A DNA stretch of 64,000 bases from positions 1 to 64,000 of the forward strand of contig NZ_JHWJ01000003.1 in the NCBI RefSeq assembly GCF_000687555.1, read 5' to 3'. Shown here one piece after another: positions 35,026-44,816 of this stretch (within the stretch, counting starts at the first letter, position 1; every line of letters starts with the position of its first letter). Source of the DNA: [Clostridium] aerotolerans DSM 5434 (lineage in GTDB: Bacteria; Bacillota; Clostridia; Lachnospirales; Lachnospiraceae). The notes beneath the pieces were generated by a model. The model was not told the origin of the DNA. It ran no database searches and saw only the letters and a program-made list of their open reading frames with translations. Made by a program: the position numbers and the translations under genes.

Positions 35026-35490
35026 TTAATTCTCTTTGATTTTAACAATAACTTTCTTAATTGGTGCCGGTTCTCCGGCTGCAGCCTTAGGCTTATGACC
35101 ATCCCAAGGATTGAAAATCATATATTCTCCAGCTCTTACTACTACCCTTAAGCCTGGATTTTCATTGTCGTAAAATACAACATCTTTTTCTTCGTTATAA
35201 GGTACCTTTATATTCAGTTCGTCGATCGGAGCATATGTCATGGTCTCACTACCGGATATTACGTATTGAATATCAGAATAATCACGGTGTGTTTCATACT
35301 TCGCTTCTTCCCAAGGAATTGTTGTATACTCTACTACATTGGCAAAAACGTTCTTGCCGTCTATTTCATATTTACCTGGCGCCAGGTTCTCCAAATCGGT
35401 GTTCTTAAGAAAATCCACTGCTTTTGCGTATCTTCCTTCCACCCCAAGGTTTTTGTAAAAATCAAGGTTCTTTGCTGAGTCAAAAATCAT
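35026..35490 (-). CDS. YhcH/YjgK/YiaL-family protein
   Basis: 154 residues, the full length of the family (DUF386, cupin-like, EbgC-related). Conserved segments YETHRDYSDIQYVISG (~80-95; putative metal His/Asp), GEYMIFNPWDGHKP and a C-terminal KKVIVKIKE are seen. Family members are linked to sialic acid or other sugar anomerase/isomerase roles; no specific substrate is supported here. It has its own promoter and terminator. Only the convergent pectinesterase hints at sugar metabolism. Confidence 0.88.
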   Translation of the reverse strand: MIFDSAKNLDFYKNLGVEGRYAKAVDFLKNTDLENLAPGKYEIDGKNVFANVVEYTTIPWEEAKYETHRDYSDIQYVISGSETMTYAPIDELNIKVPYNEEKDVVFYDNENPGLRVVVRAGEYMIFNPWDGHKPKAAAGEPAPIKKVIVKIKEN

Positions 35491-35559
35491 AGTCGTACTC
35501 TCCTTTAGCGTATAGTATCATTTGACAGCAGTCCTCAATGGGAACCTGCAGATAGATAT

Positions 35560-35589
35560 AGTATACACCAAAAGTAGATTATTTCACAA
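35560..35589 (-). promoter_or_regulatory. Promoter of the yhcH-like gene
   Basis: TTGTGA (35589-35584), 18-nt spacer, TATACT (35565-35560). Confidence 0.65.
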
Positions 35590-35593
35590 TGCT

Positions 35594-36484
35594 TTATTTA
35601 AAAAATTCATGGTTTCCATGCTGGAACAAATAGGTCAGCCGGGAGTCAAACCAGCGGACAGCTCCGCTTCTTGAACCTCTCCGGTTCATAAAGTATAAAG
35701 CTCCATCAGAATAATCTTCTCCGGACAGAGCGCGGTCAACGCACGCTTTGGTGTTCTCCGTCACCTTCACGGTATTGATGCTTCCGTTTGATACAGGGGA
35801 AAACTGGGAAGGGGAATAGACCACTCCTCTTACTGTATCCGGGAATTTACCGCTTTTTACACGGTTTAAAATAACATTTGCTACAAGAATCTTGCCCTTA
35901 TCATCACATACTCCTGCTTCTGCCTGAACGATTTTTAAAAGTACCTGATAATCGTCCTGATTGACAGCTGTGGCATGGGCCGCTTTTTCCTCTTCGGCCT
36001 TTCTGGCTGCTTCCTCTGCTGCTTTTCTTTCTTCTTCTTCTGCTTTTTTAGCTGCTTCTTCCGCTTGCCGTTTCGCCTCATTCTCCATCGCTATCTGAGT
36101 ATTGATAAGCTTTATCTGGGCCAGAGAGTCTTTTTCAAGCTCCTGTTTTTCAATGACCTGTTTGACCAGTAGATTACCGGCTAACTGCTGTGCCTGTATC
36201 TTTGCGTCGGTAAGCGTAATTTGTACATTTGCTTTAGCAACTGTTTCCTCATCTTCAACATGTTCTTCTTCAGCAGCATCTTTTGGTGCTGGCGTTTCTG
36301 CAAATGCGGTCAGGGCATTTCTGCCACCGCTGCCAAATCCTGTCGAGGTAAACGCAACGACTGTAATCACTGCAGCTCCCGTCATAAAAACTGCGGAAGA
36401 ACGATACATTCTTTTCGTGACCTTAATGGCCATGCCTCTGAAGAATTGACAAATCTGCTGAAGGATAGAGCGTAGTGTAAGCAT
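35594..36484 (-). CDS. SleB-like cell wall hydrolase with membrane anchor and coiled coil
   Basis: 296 residues. A membrane or signal segment (~30-52) is followed by a Glu/Lys/Ala-rich coiled coil (~75-170). The C-terminal Hydrolase_2 domain (~175-296) carries IVQAEAGVCDDKGKILVANVILNR-type start and YSPSQFSPVSNG. This is the fold of SleB/CwlJ spore cortex-lytic transglycosylases, with Glu of QAEAG the likely catalytic residue. A comparable coiled-coil plus Hydrolase_2 layout occurs in vegetative clostridial wall hydrolases, so germination is not certain. GAGGAG precedes the ATG. Confidence 0.85.
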   Translation of the reverse strand: MLTLRSILQQICQFFRGMAIKVTKRMYRSSAVFMTGAAVITVVAFTSTGFGSGGRNALTAFAETPAPKDAAEEEHVEDEETVAKANVQITLTDAKIQAQQLAGNLLVKQVIEKQELEKDSLAQIKLINTQIAMENEAKRQAEEAAKKAEEEERKAAEEAARKAEEEKAAHATAVNQDDYQVLLKIVQAEAGVCDDKGKILVANVILNRVKSGKFPDTVRGVVYSPSQFSPVSNGSINTVKVTENTKACVDRALSGEDYSDGALYFMNRRGSRSGAVRWFDSRLTYLFQHGNHEFFK

Positions 36485-36559
36485 ACATACTCCTCTTCTC
36501 TTATCTCACTTGCCTTGGCTGTGAATACATTCCACAACCGTTACCGGGTGACAGCCGTA

Positions 36560-36589
36560 ATTATAGAAGAAGCATGTTAAAAAAGTCAA
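36560..36589 (-). promoter_or_regulatory. Promoter of the SleB-like gene, in a 308-bp intergenic region
   Basis: TTGACT (36589-36584), 18-nt spacer, TATAAT (36565-36560). The ~65-nt leader contains a short TGTGGAA...TTCACA dyad but no recognised riboswitch. The rest of the gap, 36590-36792, is AT-rich; I see nothing else in it. Confidence 0.7.
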
Positions 36590-36792
36590 TGGGGATTTAA
36601 CATTTTTGTGATATTTTAACTTTTGGCATTTCCTTCATTTTTATTTTTTAGTCTTATTGCACTATTTTACCCTGCTTTTGCCCTGGTTTTTTATGTTATA
36701 TTTCTACTAAACTTTTACAATAGTGTTACATTTATGTTAATTATTCATTTTTCCAACAAAAGCCAGTCCACCTCATTTTTGTTTTATGTAAA

Positions 36793-37266
36793 CTAAACAT
36801 GCATGAGATTGGTAAATTTGCCATTGATAAAGTCTACCAGACTCTGAGGATCCATGATGATCTGCTGTCCTCTTACCCCTCCGCTTACTGCGATTTGTGG
36901 GTATTTAAGGGCCGATTCATCAATAAATGTCGGAAACAGCTTCTTCATTCCTATCGGTGAACAGCCTCCTCTGATATATCCTGTAATTCCCTGAAGATCC
37001 TTCATGGGAATCATCTCCGCTTTCTTATCTCCAGCTGCTTTTGCCACTTTTTTTAAATCCAGCTCTCCGTCAACCGGAATACAGCAGACCAAATATCCTG
37101 TTTTTTCTCCTTTTAATACAAGAGTCTTAAAGATACTACCATGATCGACTCCCATAAGATCTGCCACATGGCTTCCAGAGAGATCATTTTCATCCACTTC
37201 ATATTCCTTTGTGCTGTAAGAAATACCTGCCTTATCAAGCATTCGCATTGCGTTCGTCTTTACCAT
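36793..37266 (-). CDS. ybaK: Cys-tRNA(Pro)/Cys-tRNA(Cys) deacylase, YbaK/EbsC family
   Basis: 157 residues, normal for YbaK. The signature includes DHGSIFKTLVLKG with the catalytic Lys (~46) and GYIRGGCSPIGMKK (~112-125). It hydrolyses mischarged Cys-tRNA(Pro), a translation quality-control step in the cytoplasm. Single gene between the wall hydrolase and leuD; no link to its neighbours is implied. Confidence 0.92.
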   Translation of the reverse strand: MVKTNAMRMLDKAGISYSTKEYEVDENDLSGSHVADLMGVDHGSIFKTLVLKGEKTGYLVCCIPVDGELDLKKVAKAAGDKKAEMIPMKDLQGITGYIRGGCSPIGMKKLFPTFIDESALKYPQIAVSGGVRGQQIIMDPQSLVDFINGKFTNLMHV

Positions 37267-37400
37267 TGAATTCTACTCCCTGTATTTTTTTCTAATTATA
37301 ATACGCAAGCTTGATAATTTCAACGTTTCATGCAAAATGGATCCGGAATTGCCAAATGCAACATCTGACAATTACGGACCCATTTCCCATGGAAATTACC

Positions 37401-37889
37401 TTATTTCTTCTTATTAATATAGGGAAACAACCCACCTGCTGAGATAATTTCCTGCATAAAGGGCGGAAATGCCTCGCCCTGATAGGATTCTCCTGTCGAT
37501 TCATTGGTTATGATTCCAGTGTCGAAATTCACCGATACATGATCTCCTGCCTGAATGGCTTTGGCAGCCTCCGGACACTCTATAATAGGAAGTCCGATGT
37601 TAATGGCATTCCGATAGAAGATCCTGGCAAAGGTTTCAGCAATGACACAGCTGACTCCTGCACATTTGATGACAAGAGGGGCATGCTCCCTGGAAGAACC
37701 GCAGCCAAAGTTTTTATTGGCTACAATGATATCTCCTTTTTTTACCTTGGAAACAAAATCCTTGTCAATGTCTTCCATACAGTGCTTTGCCAGCTCATAC
37801 CCATCAGTTATATTTAAATACCTTGCCGGGATGATGACATCCGTATCCACATTATCTCCATATTTAAAAACAGATCCACTTGCATTCAT
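37401..37889 (-). CDS. leuD: 3-isopropylmalate dehydratase small subunit
   Basis: 162 residues. [11 protein letters not shown] (~58-68) is the swivel-domain substrate loop; the length matches the short two-subunit form. With LeuC it isomerises 2- to 3-isopropylmalate in leucine synthesis. It begins 13 nt after leuC. A weak hairpin (TCCGTAATTG/CAATTCCGGA) downstream near 37340-37382 may end the transcript, but lacks a strong T-run. Confidence 0.95.
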   Translation of the reverse strand: MNASGSVFKYGDNVDTDVIIPARYLNITDGYELAKHCMEDIDKDFVSKVKKGDIIVANKNFGCGSSREHAPLVIKCAGVSCVIAETFARIFYRNAINIGLPIIECPEAAKAIQAGDHVSVNFDTGIITNESTGESYQGEAFPPFMQEIISAGGLFPYINKKK

Positions 37890-37902
37890 GTCACGCTTCC
37901 TC

Positions 37903-39168
37903 CTATAATCCCAATTCTTCCGGTGCTGATATATGTCCGGTGACTGCGCTGGCGGCCGCTACGGCAGGACTAGCCAGATATACTTCTGACTCTACATGGC
38001 CCATACGTCCCACAAAGTTCCGGTTTGTGGTGGAAATACAGCGTTCTCCCTTTGCGAGAATTCCCATATAGCCTCCAAGACAGGGGCCGCAGGTAGGGGT
38101 ACTGACAATGGCTCCGGCTTCTATAAAGATTTCTAATAATCCTTCTCTCATGGACTGTAAATAAATCTCCTGAGTTGCAGGAATTACGATACAGCGTACA
38201 TTTTTTGCAACCTTTCTGCCTTTTAAAACAGCGGCTGCGATTCGCATATCATCAAGCCTTCCGTTGGTACAGGAACCAATCACTGCCTGATCCACCTTGA
38301 TCTCATCGAAAGTTCCTATGGTTCTTGTATTTTCCGGGAGATGAGGGAATGAAATCGTTGGCTCAAGCTTTTCCAAATCAATGGTATAAACTTCCTCGTA
38401 TTCCGCATCCCCATCTGCCTCAAAGATCTTAAATTCGCGTTTGGAATGATCCTTCATGTACTGGATGGCTAATTCATCCACTGGAAAGATTCCATTCTTC
38501 CCGCCGGCCTCAATGGCCATATTGCAGATGGTAAAGCGGTCATCCATGGTCAGGTTTTTAATTCCATCTCCAGTAAACTCCATGGATTTATAAAGCGCCC
38601 CATCCACTCCAATCATACCTATGATATGGAGGATCACATCTTTTCCGCTGACCCACTTACTTGGTTTTCCAATGAGCTCAAACTTAATGGCAGAGGGTAC
38701 CTTAAACCAGGCTTTTCCAGTAACCATACCTGCCGCCATGTCAGTGCTTCCAACTCCTGTGGAAAATGCTCCGAGTGCACCGTAGGTACAGGTATGGGAA
38801 TCCGCACCAATGACTGCATCTCCGGCAACTACCAGTCCTTTTTCAGGAAGAAGAGCATGTTCGATTCCCATCTCTCCTACATCAAAATAATTGGAGATTT
38901 CATGACGGGCTGCAAAATCACGGCAGCATTTACAATTTTCCGCAGACTTTATGTCTTTATTTGGAGCAAAATGGTCCATGACCAGGGCAATTTTGTCCTT
39001 ATTGAAAACTGTTTCCTTGTTAAATTTCTCCATCTCTTGTATGGCAACCGGTGATGTAATATCATTTCCCAGTACCAGATCCAAATCAGCTTCAATTAAC
39101 TGTCCAGCCCTGACTTCATCAAGCCCCGCATGAGCTGCCAGAATTTTCTGGGTCATCGTCATTCCCAT
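37903..39168 (-). CDS. leuC: 3-isopropylmalate dehydratase large subunit
   Basis: About 421 residues. The [4Fe-4S] cluster cysteines lie in GSCTNGR (~297-303) and [17 protein letters not shown] (~358-374). The sequence is the LeuC2/archaeal-type large chain that pairs with a short LeuD. The ATG at 39168 (MGMTMTQK) is favoured because AGGAGG lies 9 nt upstream; the frame's first ATG at 39177 touches that site. It is divergent from a LysR regulator, with a dyad between them. Confidence 0.94.
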   Translation of the reverse strand: MGMTMTQKILAAHAGLDEVRAGQLIEADLDLVLGNDITSPVAIQEMEKFNKETVFNKDKIALVMDHFAPNKDIKSAENCKCCRDFAARHEISNYFDVGEMGIEHALLPEKGLVVAGDAVIGADSHTCTYGALGAFSTGVGSTDMAAGMVTGKAWFKVPSAIKFELIGKPSKWVSGKDVILHIIGMIGVDGALYKSMEFTGDGIKNLTMDDRFTICNMAIEAGGKNGIFPVDELAIQYMKDHSKREFKIFEADGDAEYEEVYTIDLEKLEPTISFPHLPENTRTIGTFDEIKVDQAVIGSCTNGRLDDMRIAAAVLKGRKVAKNVRCIVIPATQEIYLQSMREGLLEIFIEAGAIVSTPTCGPCLGGYMGILAKGERCISTTNRNFVGRMGHVESEVYLASPAVAAASAVTGHISAPEELGL

Positions 39169-39257
39169 AGTCTGCATCCTCCTGTTGGTTCCATTTTCCT
39201 AAGAACCTCTATCATTTTACTGCTTTACATTCTAGCATACTTATTGATATAATAGAA

Positions 39258-39281
39258 ATACATAATATGAATATTTAGTAT
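39258..39281. promoter_or_regulatory. Dyad in the leuC-lysR intergenic region, probable LysR operator
   Basis: A 24-bp interrupted dyad, ATAC..AATAT..ATATT..GTAT on the minus strand, has all 18 paired positions perfect. It lies ~90 bp upstream of leuC and just upstream of the lysR start, the usual site for a LysR-type activator. Confidence 0.65.
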
Positions 39282-39315
39282 AATGACTAGTTATAGGATG
39301 AGAGGGAACTTAAGC

Positions 39316-40221
39316 ATGGAGCAGAACTTGTCCCAGTATAAGATTTTTTATGAAGTTGCGAAAGCCGGAAATATATCAAGAGCGGCGAAAGAACTGTTTA
39401 TCAGCCAGCCTGCCATCAGCAAATCCATCAGCAAGCTGGAAGGGAGCCTGGGAGTCTCTCTCTTTACCAGAAATTCAAGAGGTGTCCAGCTTACGGATGA
39501 GGGGAAGCTTTTATACAATCATACAAAAGCCGCCTTTGAAGCATTGGCACAGGGAGAACAGGAGCTAAAACGCATCAAAGATTTTCACATAGGTCATTTG
39601 AGAATCGGTGTGAGCAATACCCTGTGTAAATACATTTTACTTCCATATTTAAAAGGTTTTATTGAGAAATATCCTCATATTAAGATTACAATTGAAAGTC
39701 AGTCTACGGCTCATACCGTGAATATGCTGGAGCAGCAAAGGATTGATCTCGGTCTCATTGCAGAGCCTTCCAACCGGCGTCCTTTACTTTTTAACCCTGT
39801 TATGGAGATCCAGGACACCTTTGTGGCAACGAAATCATATTTAAATAACTTATACTTAAGAGAAGGACCGGATGCAGACCTGTTTCAAACGGGTAATATC
39901 CTTCTGTTAGATAAGAACAATATGACCAGGAAATATATTGATGAGTATCTAAACGAGAACCAGCTCGTCCCCAATCAGCTATTGGAGGTCACTACCATGG
40001 ATCTGCTCATTGAGTTCGCCAAGATAGGTATGGGGATCGGCTGTGTCATTAAGGACTTTGTTCAAAAAGAACTGGATCAGGGAGATCTGGTCCTGGTACC
40101 TATGGAGAATAATATCAAAAAAAGGACCGTTGGATTCGCATACAATCCGTACGGAATGTCAACAGCTATGGATAAATTCTTTGAAGCAATGAAGATTAAT
40201 ATGAAGAACACTTTTATATAG
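39316..40221 (+). CDS. LysR-family transcriptional regulator
   Basis: 301 residues. The N-terminal winged helix (YKIFYEVAKAGNISRAAKEL, then SQPAISKSISKLE) is followed by a LysR substrate-binding domain. Divergent from leuCD and convergent with ilvC, so a role in branched-chain amino acid control is likely, with an isopropylmalate or acetolactate-type co-inducer by analogy. The start at 39316 has GAGAGGGA upstream; the frame from 39283 overlaps a -10-like TATAAT. Confidence 0.88.
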   Translation: MEQNLSQYKIFYEVAKAGNISRAAKELFISQPAISKSISKLEGSLGVSLFTRNSRGVQLTDEGKLLYNHTKAAFEALAQGEQELKRIKDFHIGHLRIGVSNTLCKYILLPYLKGFIEKYPHIKITIESQSTAHTVNMLEQQRIDLGLIAEPSNRRPLLFNPVMEIQDTFVATKSYLNNLYLREGPDADLFQTGNILLLDKNNMTRKYIDEYLNENQLVPNQLLEVTTMDLLIEFAKIGMGIGCVIKDFVQKELDQGDLVLVPMENNIKKRTVGFAYNPYGMSTAMDKFFEAMKINMKNTFI

Positions 40222-40249
40222 AAGAAACAGCAACATTATGTTACAAAAA

Positions 40250-40284
40250 ATGAGCTTTGAATGGTAAATACCACTCAAAGCTCA
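40250..40284. terminator. Shared terminator of lysR-type gene and ilvC
   Basis: ATGAGCTTTGA...TCAAAGCTCAT, an 11-bp perfect stem between convergent genes; a T6 run follows on the minus strand. Confidence 0.85.
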
Positions 40285-40298
40285 TCTTATTTATCTGA

Positions 40299-41312
<1,014 letters not shown>

Positions 41313-41414
41313 TTATTTCCTCCTCATTGATTGACTCGTAATTTATTTGTTAAAGGAACCATGCCGACGACTCTCTGTCCGCCTTTGGCAATACCTCTAG
41401 CTAGCTGATTGCAG

Positions 41415-41915
41415 TTATGGCAGATAACGAATATCGTCTGATCCTCTGGATAATCCAGTGAGACCTGTACGTGCAAGCTCTAAAATCTCATAATCCTCAA
41501 GAAGATTAATGAGCGCATCAAGCTTTGACTGATCGCCAGTCAGCATAACAGTCAGAGAATCTCTTCCAACATCAACAATAGTGGCTCTGAAAATGTCAGC
41601 GATTGCACTTACTGCCTGACGCTGTGCGGAATTGGCCTTCACCTTGACTAAAATCAGTTCTCGAAACACAGAGTTTCCAGGCTTTAGCTCTTTAATATCT
41701 CTTACATCCTCCAGCTTTCTCAGCTGCTTTTCGATCTGATCCAAAATTTCCTGATCACCGATGGACACGACTGTCATTCTTGAATATCTTTCATCCGCAG
41801 TTACACCAACCGTCAGGCTTTCAATGTTATAACCGCGTCGGCTGAATAAGCCGGCCACACGGCTTAAAACGCCGGAGGTATTATCAACTAATAATGATAG
41901 TACTATTCTTTCCAT
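41415..41915 (-). CDS. ilvN: Acetolactate synthase small (regulatory) subunit
   Basis: 166 residues. An N-terminal ACT domain (VLSLLVDNTSGVLSRVAGLF, ~5-24, then RRGYNIESLTVG) is followed by the ALS small-subunit C-terminal domain (~84-160). It confers valine feedback on IlvB. The catalytic ilvB is not in this window. A consensus promoter lies ~33 nt upstream of the start codon, without a T-box or peptide leader. Confidence 0.94.
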   Translation of the reverse strand: MERIVLSLLVDNTSGVLSRVAGLFSRRGYNIESLTVGVTADERYSRMTVVSIGDQEILDQIEKQLRKLEDVRDIKELKPGNSVFRELILVKVKANSAQRQAVSAIADIFRATIVDVGRDSLTVMLTGDQSKLDALINLLEDYEILELARTGLTGLSRGSDDIRYLP

Positions 41916-41947
41916 CCTTATCCCTGCCTTTTTGTTTAATGATTTTA

Positions 41948-41976
41948 ATCATAGCAATCTAAATACTGTTTGTCAA
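41948..41976 (-). promoter_or_regulatory. ilvN-ilvC promoter
   Basis: TTGACA (41976-41971), 17-nt spacer, TATGAT (41953-41948); near-consensus. Confidence 0.8.
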
Positions 41977-42052
41977 TTAAATAAAAGGAATGTGTATTAT
42001 AATTTAAAGTTATATCACGGCAAAGTGTCAAAAACAAGGCAATAAAATGCTG

Positions 42053-42682
42053 TTAATTACAGGATTCCATGGCAGATTCCCCAGAACATGGATAATCTAA
42101 AATGACATATTCATAGGCATTAATGACTGTGGTGCTGCCATATTGGTCTTTTCGCTTAAAGGAATTTCCGTAATTGGCATGAACATGGCCATGAAGGAAA
42201 TACTGAGGCGAATACTTGTCAAGTAAATCTTTAAAGCAGGAAAAGCCCTTGTGAGGAAGATCCGGCAGATCGTTGAGTTCATACGCCGGAGCATGGGTGA
42301 CTAATATGTCAAACCCCTTATTTCTTTTAAGCTTCCACCACATACGCTTGATCCTCTGCTCCATCTTCCGTTCCGTAAACTGATTGGGGGCATCTGGAAT
42401 GTATTCCATGGATCCTCCAAGCCCCATGATCCGTATTCCTTTGTAGGTCACGATATCATCCTCAATACAGATACACCCCTCCGGGGGGCACTGCAAATAC
42501 CGGCAATCATGATTCCCACGAACATAATATACCGGAGCCCTGGAAAAGGTGGCGAAAAAAGAAAGATATTCCGCCCTTAAATCTCCGCAGGATATGATTA
42601 AATCAATATCCTTTATCTTATCCGGTGTAAAAAATTCGTACAGTGACTTAGACTCTTGATCAGCCAATACCAGAATCTTCAC
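42053..42682 (-). CDS. Calcineurin-like metallophosphoesterase
   Basis: About 209 residues. The metal motifs are ordered as expected: D-rich strand 1 KILVLADQES, SCGDLRAEY, VRGNHDCRY, VTHAPA and LHGHVHANYG. A GTG start at 42682 (MKILVLAD) is chosen because the domain begins there; upstream codons belong to the overlapping BMP-domain gene in another frame. The ribosome site is weak (GAGGAACTGG). The 23-nt overlap points to coupled translation with the BMP protein. The substrate (nucleotide, cyclic dinucleotide or other phosphoester) is unknown. Confidence 0.82.
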   Translation of the reverse strand: MKILVLADQESKSLYEFFTPDKIKDIDLIISCGDLRAEYLSFFATFSRAPVYYVRGNHDCRYLQCPPEGCICIEDDIVTYKGIRIMGLGGSMEYIPDAPNQFTERKMEQRIKRMWWKLKRNKGFDILVTHAPAYELNDLPDLPHKGFSCFKDLLDKYSPQYFLHGHVHANYGNSFKRKDQYGSTTVINAYEYVILDYPCSGESAMESCN

Positions 42683-44645
42683 GCTCCAGTTCCTCCATCT
42701 CCCCATTGTCGTATATTGTCTGGCCCTGGAGACGTACCAGCGACCGTGCTTCATCGGTAAGTTCTTCATAGTCAGGAATTTCACCAACAATATTCTCTGT
42801 CAGCCAGTTCATGGTAGTGATCTCTTCCGGAGTAAGACTTTCTCCCTCTTCACACTGTATCTTGCCATCCTGAGAATAAATGGTTCCTACAAAAGGTTGA
42901 AAACTTCCGGCCCGAATGGAATTCTTTAAAAAGTTGATGAGACGCTGGGTCCCATGAGGCAGATTATGAGAGCAGATCACATCAATCACATCTGCGGACA
43001 TTCCCCACCAGTAATTAATGGCCTGTTTTCCTTTCAGTTCCTTCCGGTCTGAGGCCCCATGGCAGGTAATATTAATTATCTTTTCATAGAATTTTCCCCA
43101 GTGGCAGATTGGCGTGGCAAGATTCCTAAGGGTACCATCTCCCAGCTTCTGGTAAAGTCCGTATTCTCTGGAAGGAGCATTGGGGGTAATCATATCGTCT
43201 CCTGATATAAAGGTAATGCCTTCGCTCTCAAGCTCTGCATGAGCGTCCCTGTCTTTCACTCTGGACCATTCTAAATACACCACGGCATAGGGATTGATCA
43301 TTCTGGCCCCCAAAGCAAAGGCGTTGATGTTTGCAAGGGTTCCGTATACCGGATAATCTGCGATATAACCAAGCTTATCTCCCTGAGACATAGAAGCAGC
43401 CAGTGCTCCCATAAGGAACTTGGATTCATACATTCTTCCAAAATAAGTACAGATGGAAGAATAAGACATATTAACGGAACAGTTAAAGATCCTAACTTCC
43501 GGATGGTCAATGGCAGTCTTTACCGAATCATTGATCATCTGGGAAGCTGTAGTAAAGATCATGTTGCAGCCTGCCAAAAGGGCCTGTTCCATGGCTCGTT
43601 TCGTCTCGCCTTCTGTGTCCCCATGGAAAAATGACATGGTCTCGATCTTCTCTTCAAAGGCCTGCTCCAGATACATCCTTCCCAGCTCATGCCCATAGGT
43701 CCAGCTGGAGGTTTCAGAGGTCTTTGCATGAATAAATGCGATTTTAAGCATCTCAGGCTCAATGTTCTGAACAGGCAACAGCCAGTTAATGAATTTAAGA
43801 GGATTGCTGTCTGCCTTATCATCCATTTCTTCCGGCTGTTCTAAAAGAGCGATCTTATTGCCTCTGGAGGCTAAAAGAAGTTCATCCTTTATCTTTACCA
43901 GATCCATCTTAATCTGACGTTCTACCCGGTCCTTTATGGTCCGATAGCCAAACAGCTCTACATACACGAGAAAGGCATCGGAACATGTCATATCATAATC
44001 ATCACCGCCGAAAGCGTGAAATGCCTTGGAAAAACGATCGTATGCCGACTTAAAGACAAGTCTTTCATCTTCGCTCCACTGCTCACCAGGGTTTTTATTC
44101 ATGGCTTTGATGAGTCTGTCATAGCTGCCTTCTTTGCTGAACCAGATATCACAATTAAAAGATACCTGATAAAAATCCAGGAATTCATAATACAGGCGGT
44201 TATCCAGATCATCCGTTCTTTTTGGTATCATACGGATCACAGATGCTGCGATACTGAAAGCGCCTACATATTTTAAAACACTGACTCTTTTGTTGCCCTC
44301 CTGAACATAATACTGGTTCATAAATTCATAGACAACAATGGGATCATGGATTCCTTCCTGAATCTGATGATCGTATAAATAAGCCCATTTCGCTCCGAAC
44401 TCTGATTTTTCCGATAAAAGGGGCATAAAATTATTGGCAAAGGCGGTAGTTCGCCCTTTTGTCTTGGTTCCTACTATTTTTTCAAGTGGGATATCCATAA
44501 TCCCCAGGTTTACTTCTGACACAATATCTGTATAGGATAAAATGTCATCAAGAACCGGAAGATAGGGATACTCTCCTTTCGATACAGAAGCCTGGTACTG
44601 CCTTCGTCCCCTTCTTACTGCCCCAACATAATCATATAGAGCCAT
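42660..44645 (-). CDS. Cytoplasmic fusion of a ParB/Srx-like domain and a BMP (PnrA-like) nucleoside-binding domain
   Basis: 661 residues with no signal peptide or lipobox. The N-terminal ~140 residues include IPLEKIVGTKTKGR and YYVQEGNKRVSVLKYVG, resembling the ParB/sulfiredoxin-like fold (V-x-E/D-G-N-x-R motif). A helical linker (~140-295) follows. From ~300 a BMP/PnrA-type periplasmic-binding fold is seen (LKIAFIHAKTSETSSWTYGH, then GCNMIFTTASQMI and LGYIADYPVYGTLANINAFALG), ending near ~600. BMP domains bind purine nucleosides or related ligands outside the cell; here the domain must sense inside. It overlaps the phosphoesterase gene downstream. Function unknown; I infer a ligand sensor coupled to the phosphoesterase. 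Confidence 0.7.
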   Translation of the reverse strand: MALYDYVGAVRRGRRQYQASVSKGEYPYLPVLDDILSYTDIVSEVNLGIMDIPLEKIVGTKTKGRTTAFANNFMPLLSEKSEFGAKWAYLYDHQIQEGIHDPIVVYEFMNQYYVQEGNKRVSVLKYVGAFSIAASVIRMIPKRTDDLDNRLYYEFLDFYQVSFNCDIWFSKEGSYDRLIKAMNKNPGEQWSEDERLVFKSAYDRFSKAFHAFGGDDYDMTCSDAFLVYVELFGYRTIKDRVERQIKMDLVKIKDELLLASRGNKIALLEQPEEMDDKADSNPLKFINWLLPVQNIEPEMLKIAFIHAKTSETSSWTYGHELGRMYLEQAFEEKIETMSFFHGDTEGETKRAMEQALLAGCNMIFTTASQMINDSVKTAIDHPEVRIFNCSVNMSYSSICTYFGRMYESKFLMGALAASMSQGDKLGYIADYPVYGTLANINAFALGARMINPYAVVYLEWSRVKDRDAHAELESEGITFISGDDMITPNAPSREYGLYQKLGDGTLRNLATPICHWGKFYEKIINITCHGASDRKELKGKQAINYWWGMSADVIDVICSHNLPHGTQRLINFLKNSIRAGSFQPFVGTIYSQDGKIQCEEGESLTPEEITTMNWLTENIVGEIPDYEELTDEARSLVRLQGQTIYDNGEMEELEREDSGIG

Positions 44646-44743
44646 CCGCTTCTCCTTTTCTCACGATAAATTTTCCAATCTTTCTTCCATTTTATATGGA
44701 AAATCTTAAAAATGCAAGTAAGTCCATTTCTTTTGTTTTTTGT

Positions 44744-44772
44744 TTGACGTTTTATTCCCGCTTTAGTATACT
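44744..44772 (+). promoter_or_regulatory. MFS transporter promoter
   Basis: TTGACG (44744-44749), 17-nt spacer, TATACT (44767-44772). Confidence 0.8.
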
Positions 44773-44816
44773 TGATACAGTTACGCCAAAATAAAATATA
44801 CTACTACGAGGTACTC

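Noticed and set aside
36485-36792. c-di-AMP (ydaO) riboswitch in front of the wall hydrolase gene
   Set aside because: The leader after the promoter is only ~65 nt, too short, and none of the conserved ydaO blocks is present.
41325-41420. Short frame between ilvN and ilvC (…ARGIAKGGQRVVGMVPLTNKLRVNQ)
   Set aside because: It ends just before the ilvC ribosome site but has no start or ribosome site of its own and matches no family I recognise; probably chance.
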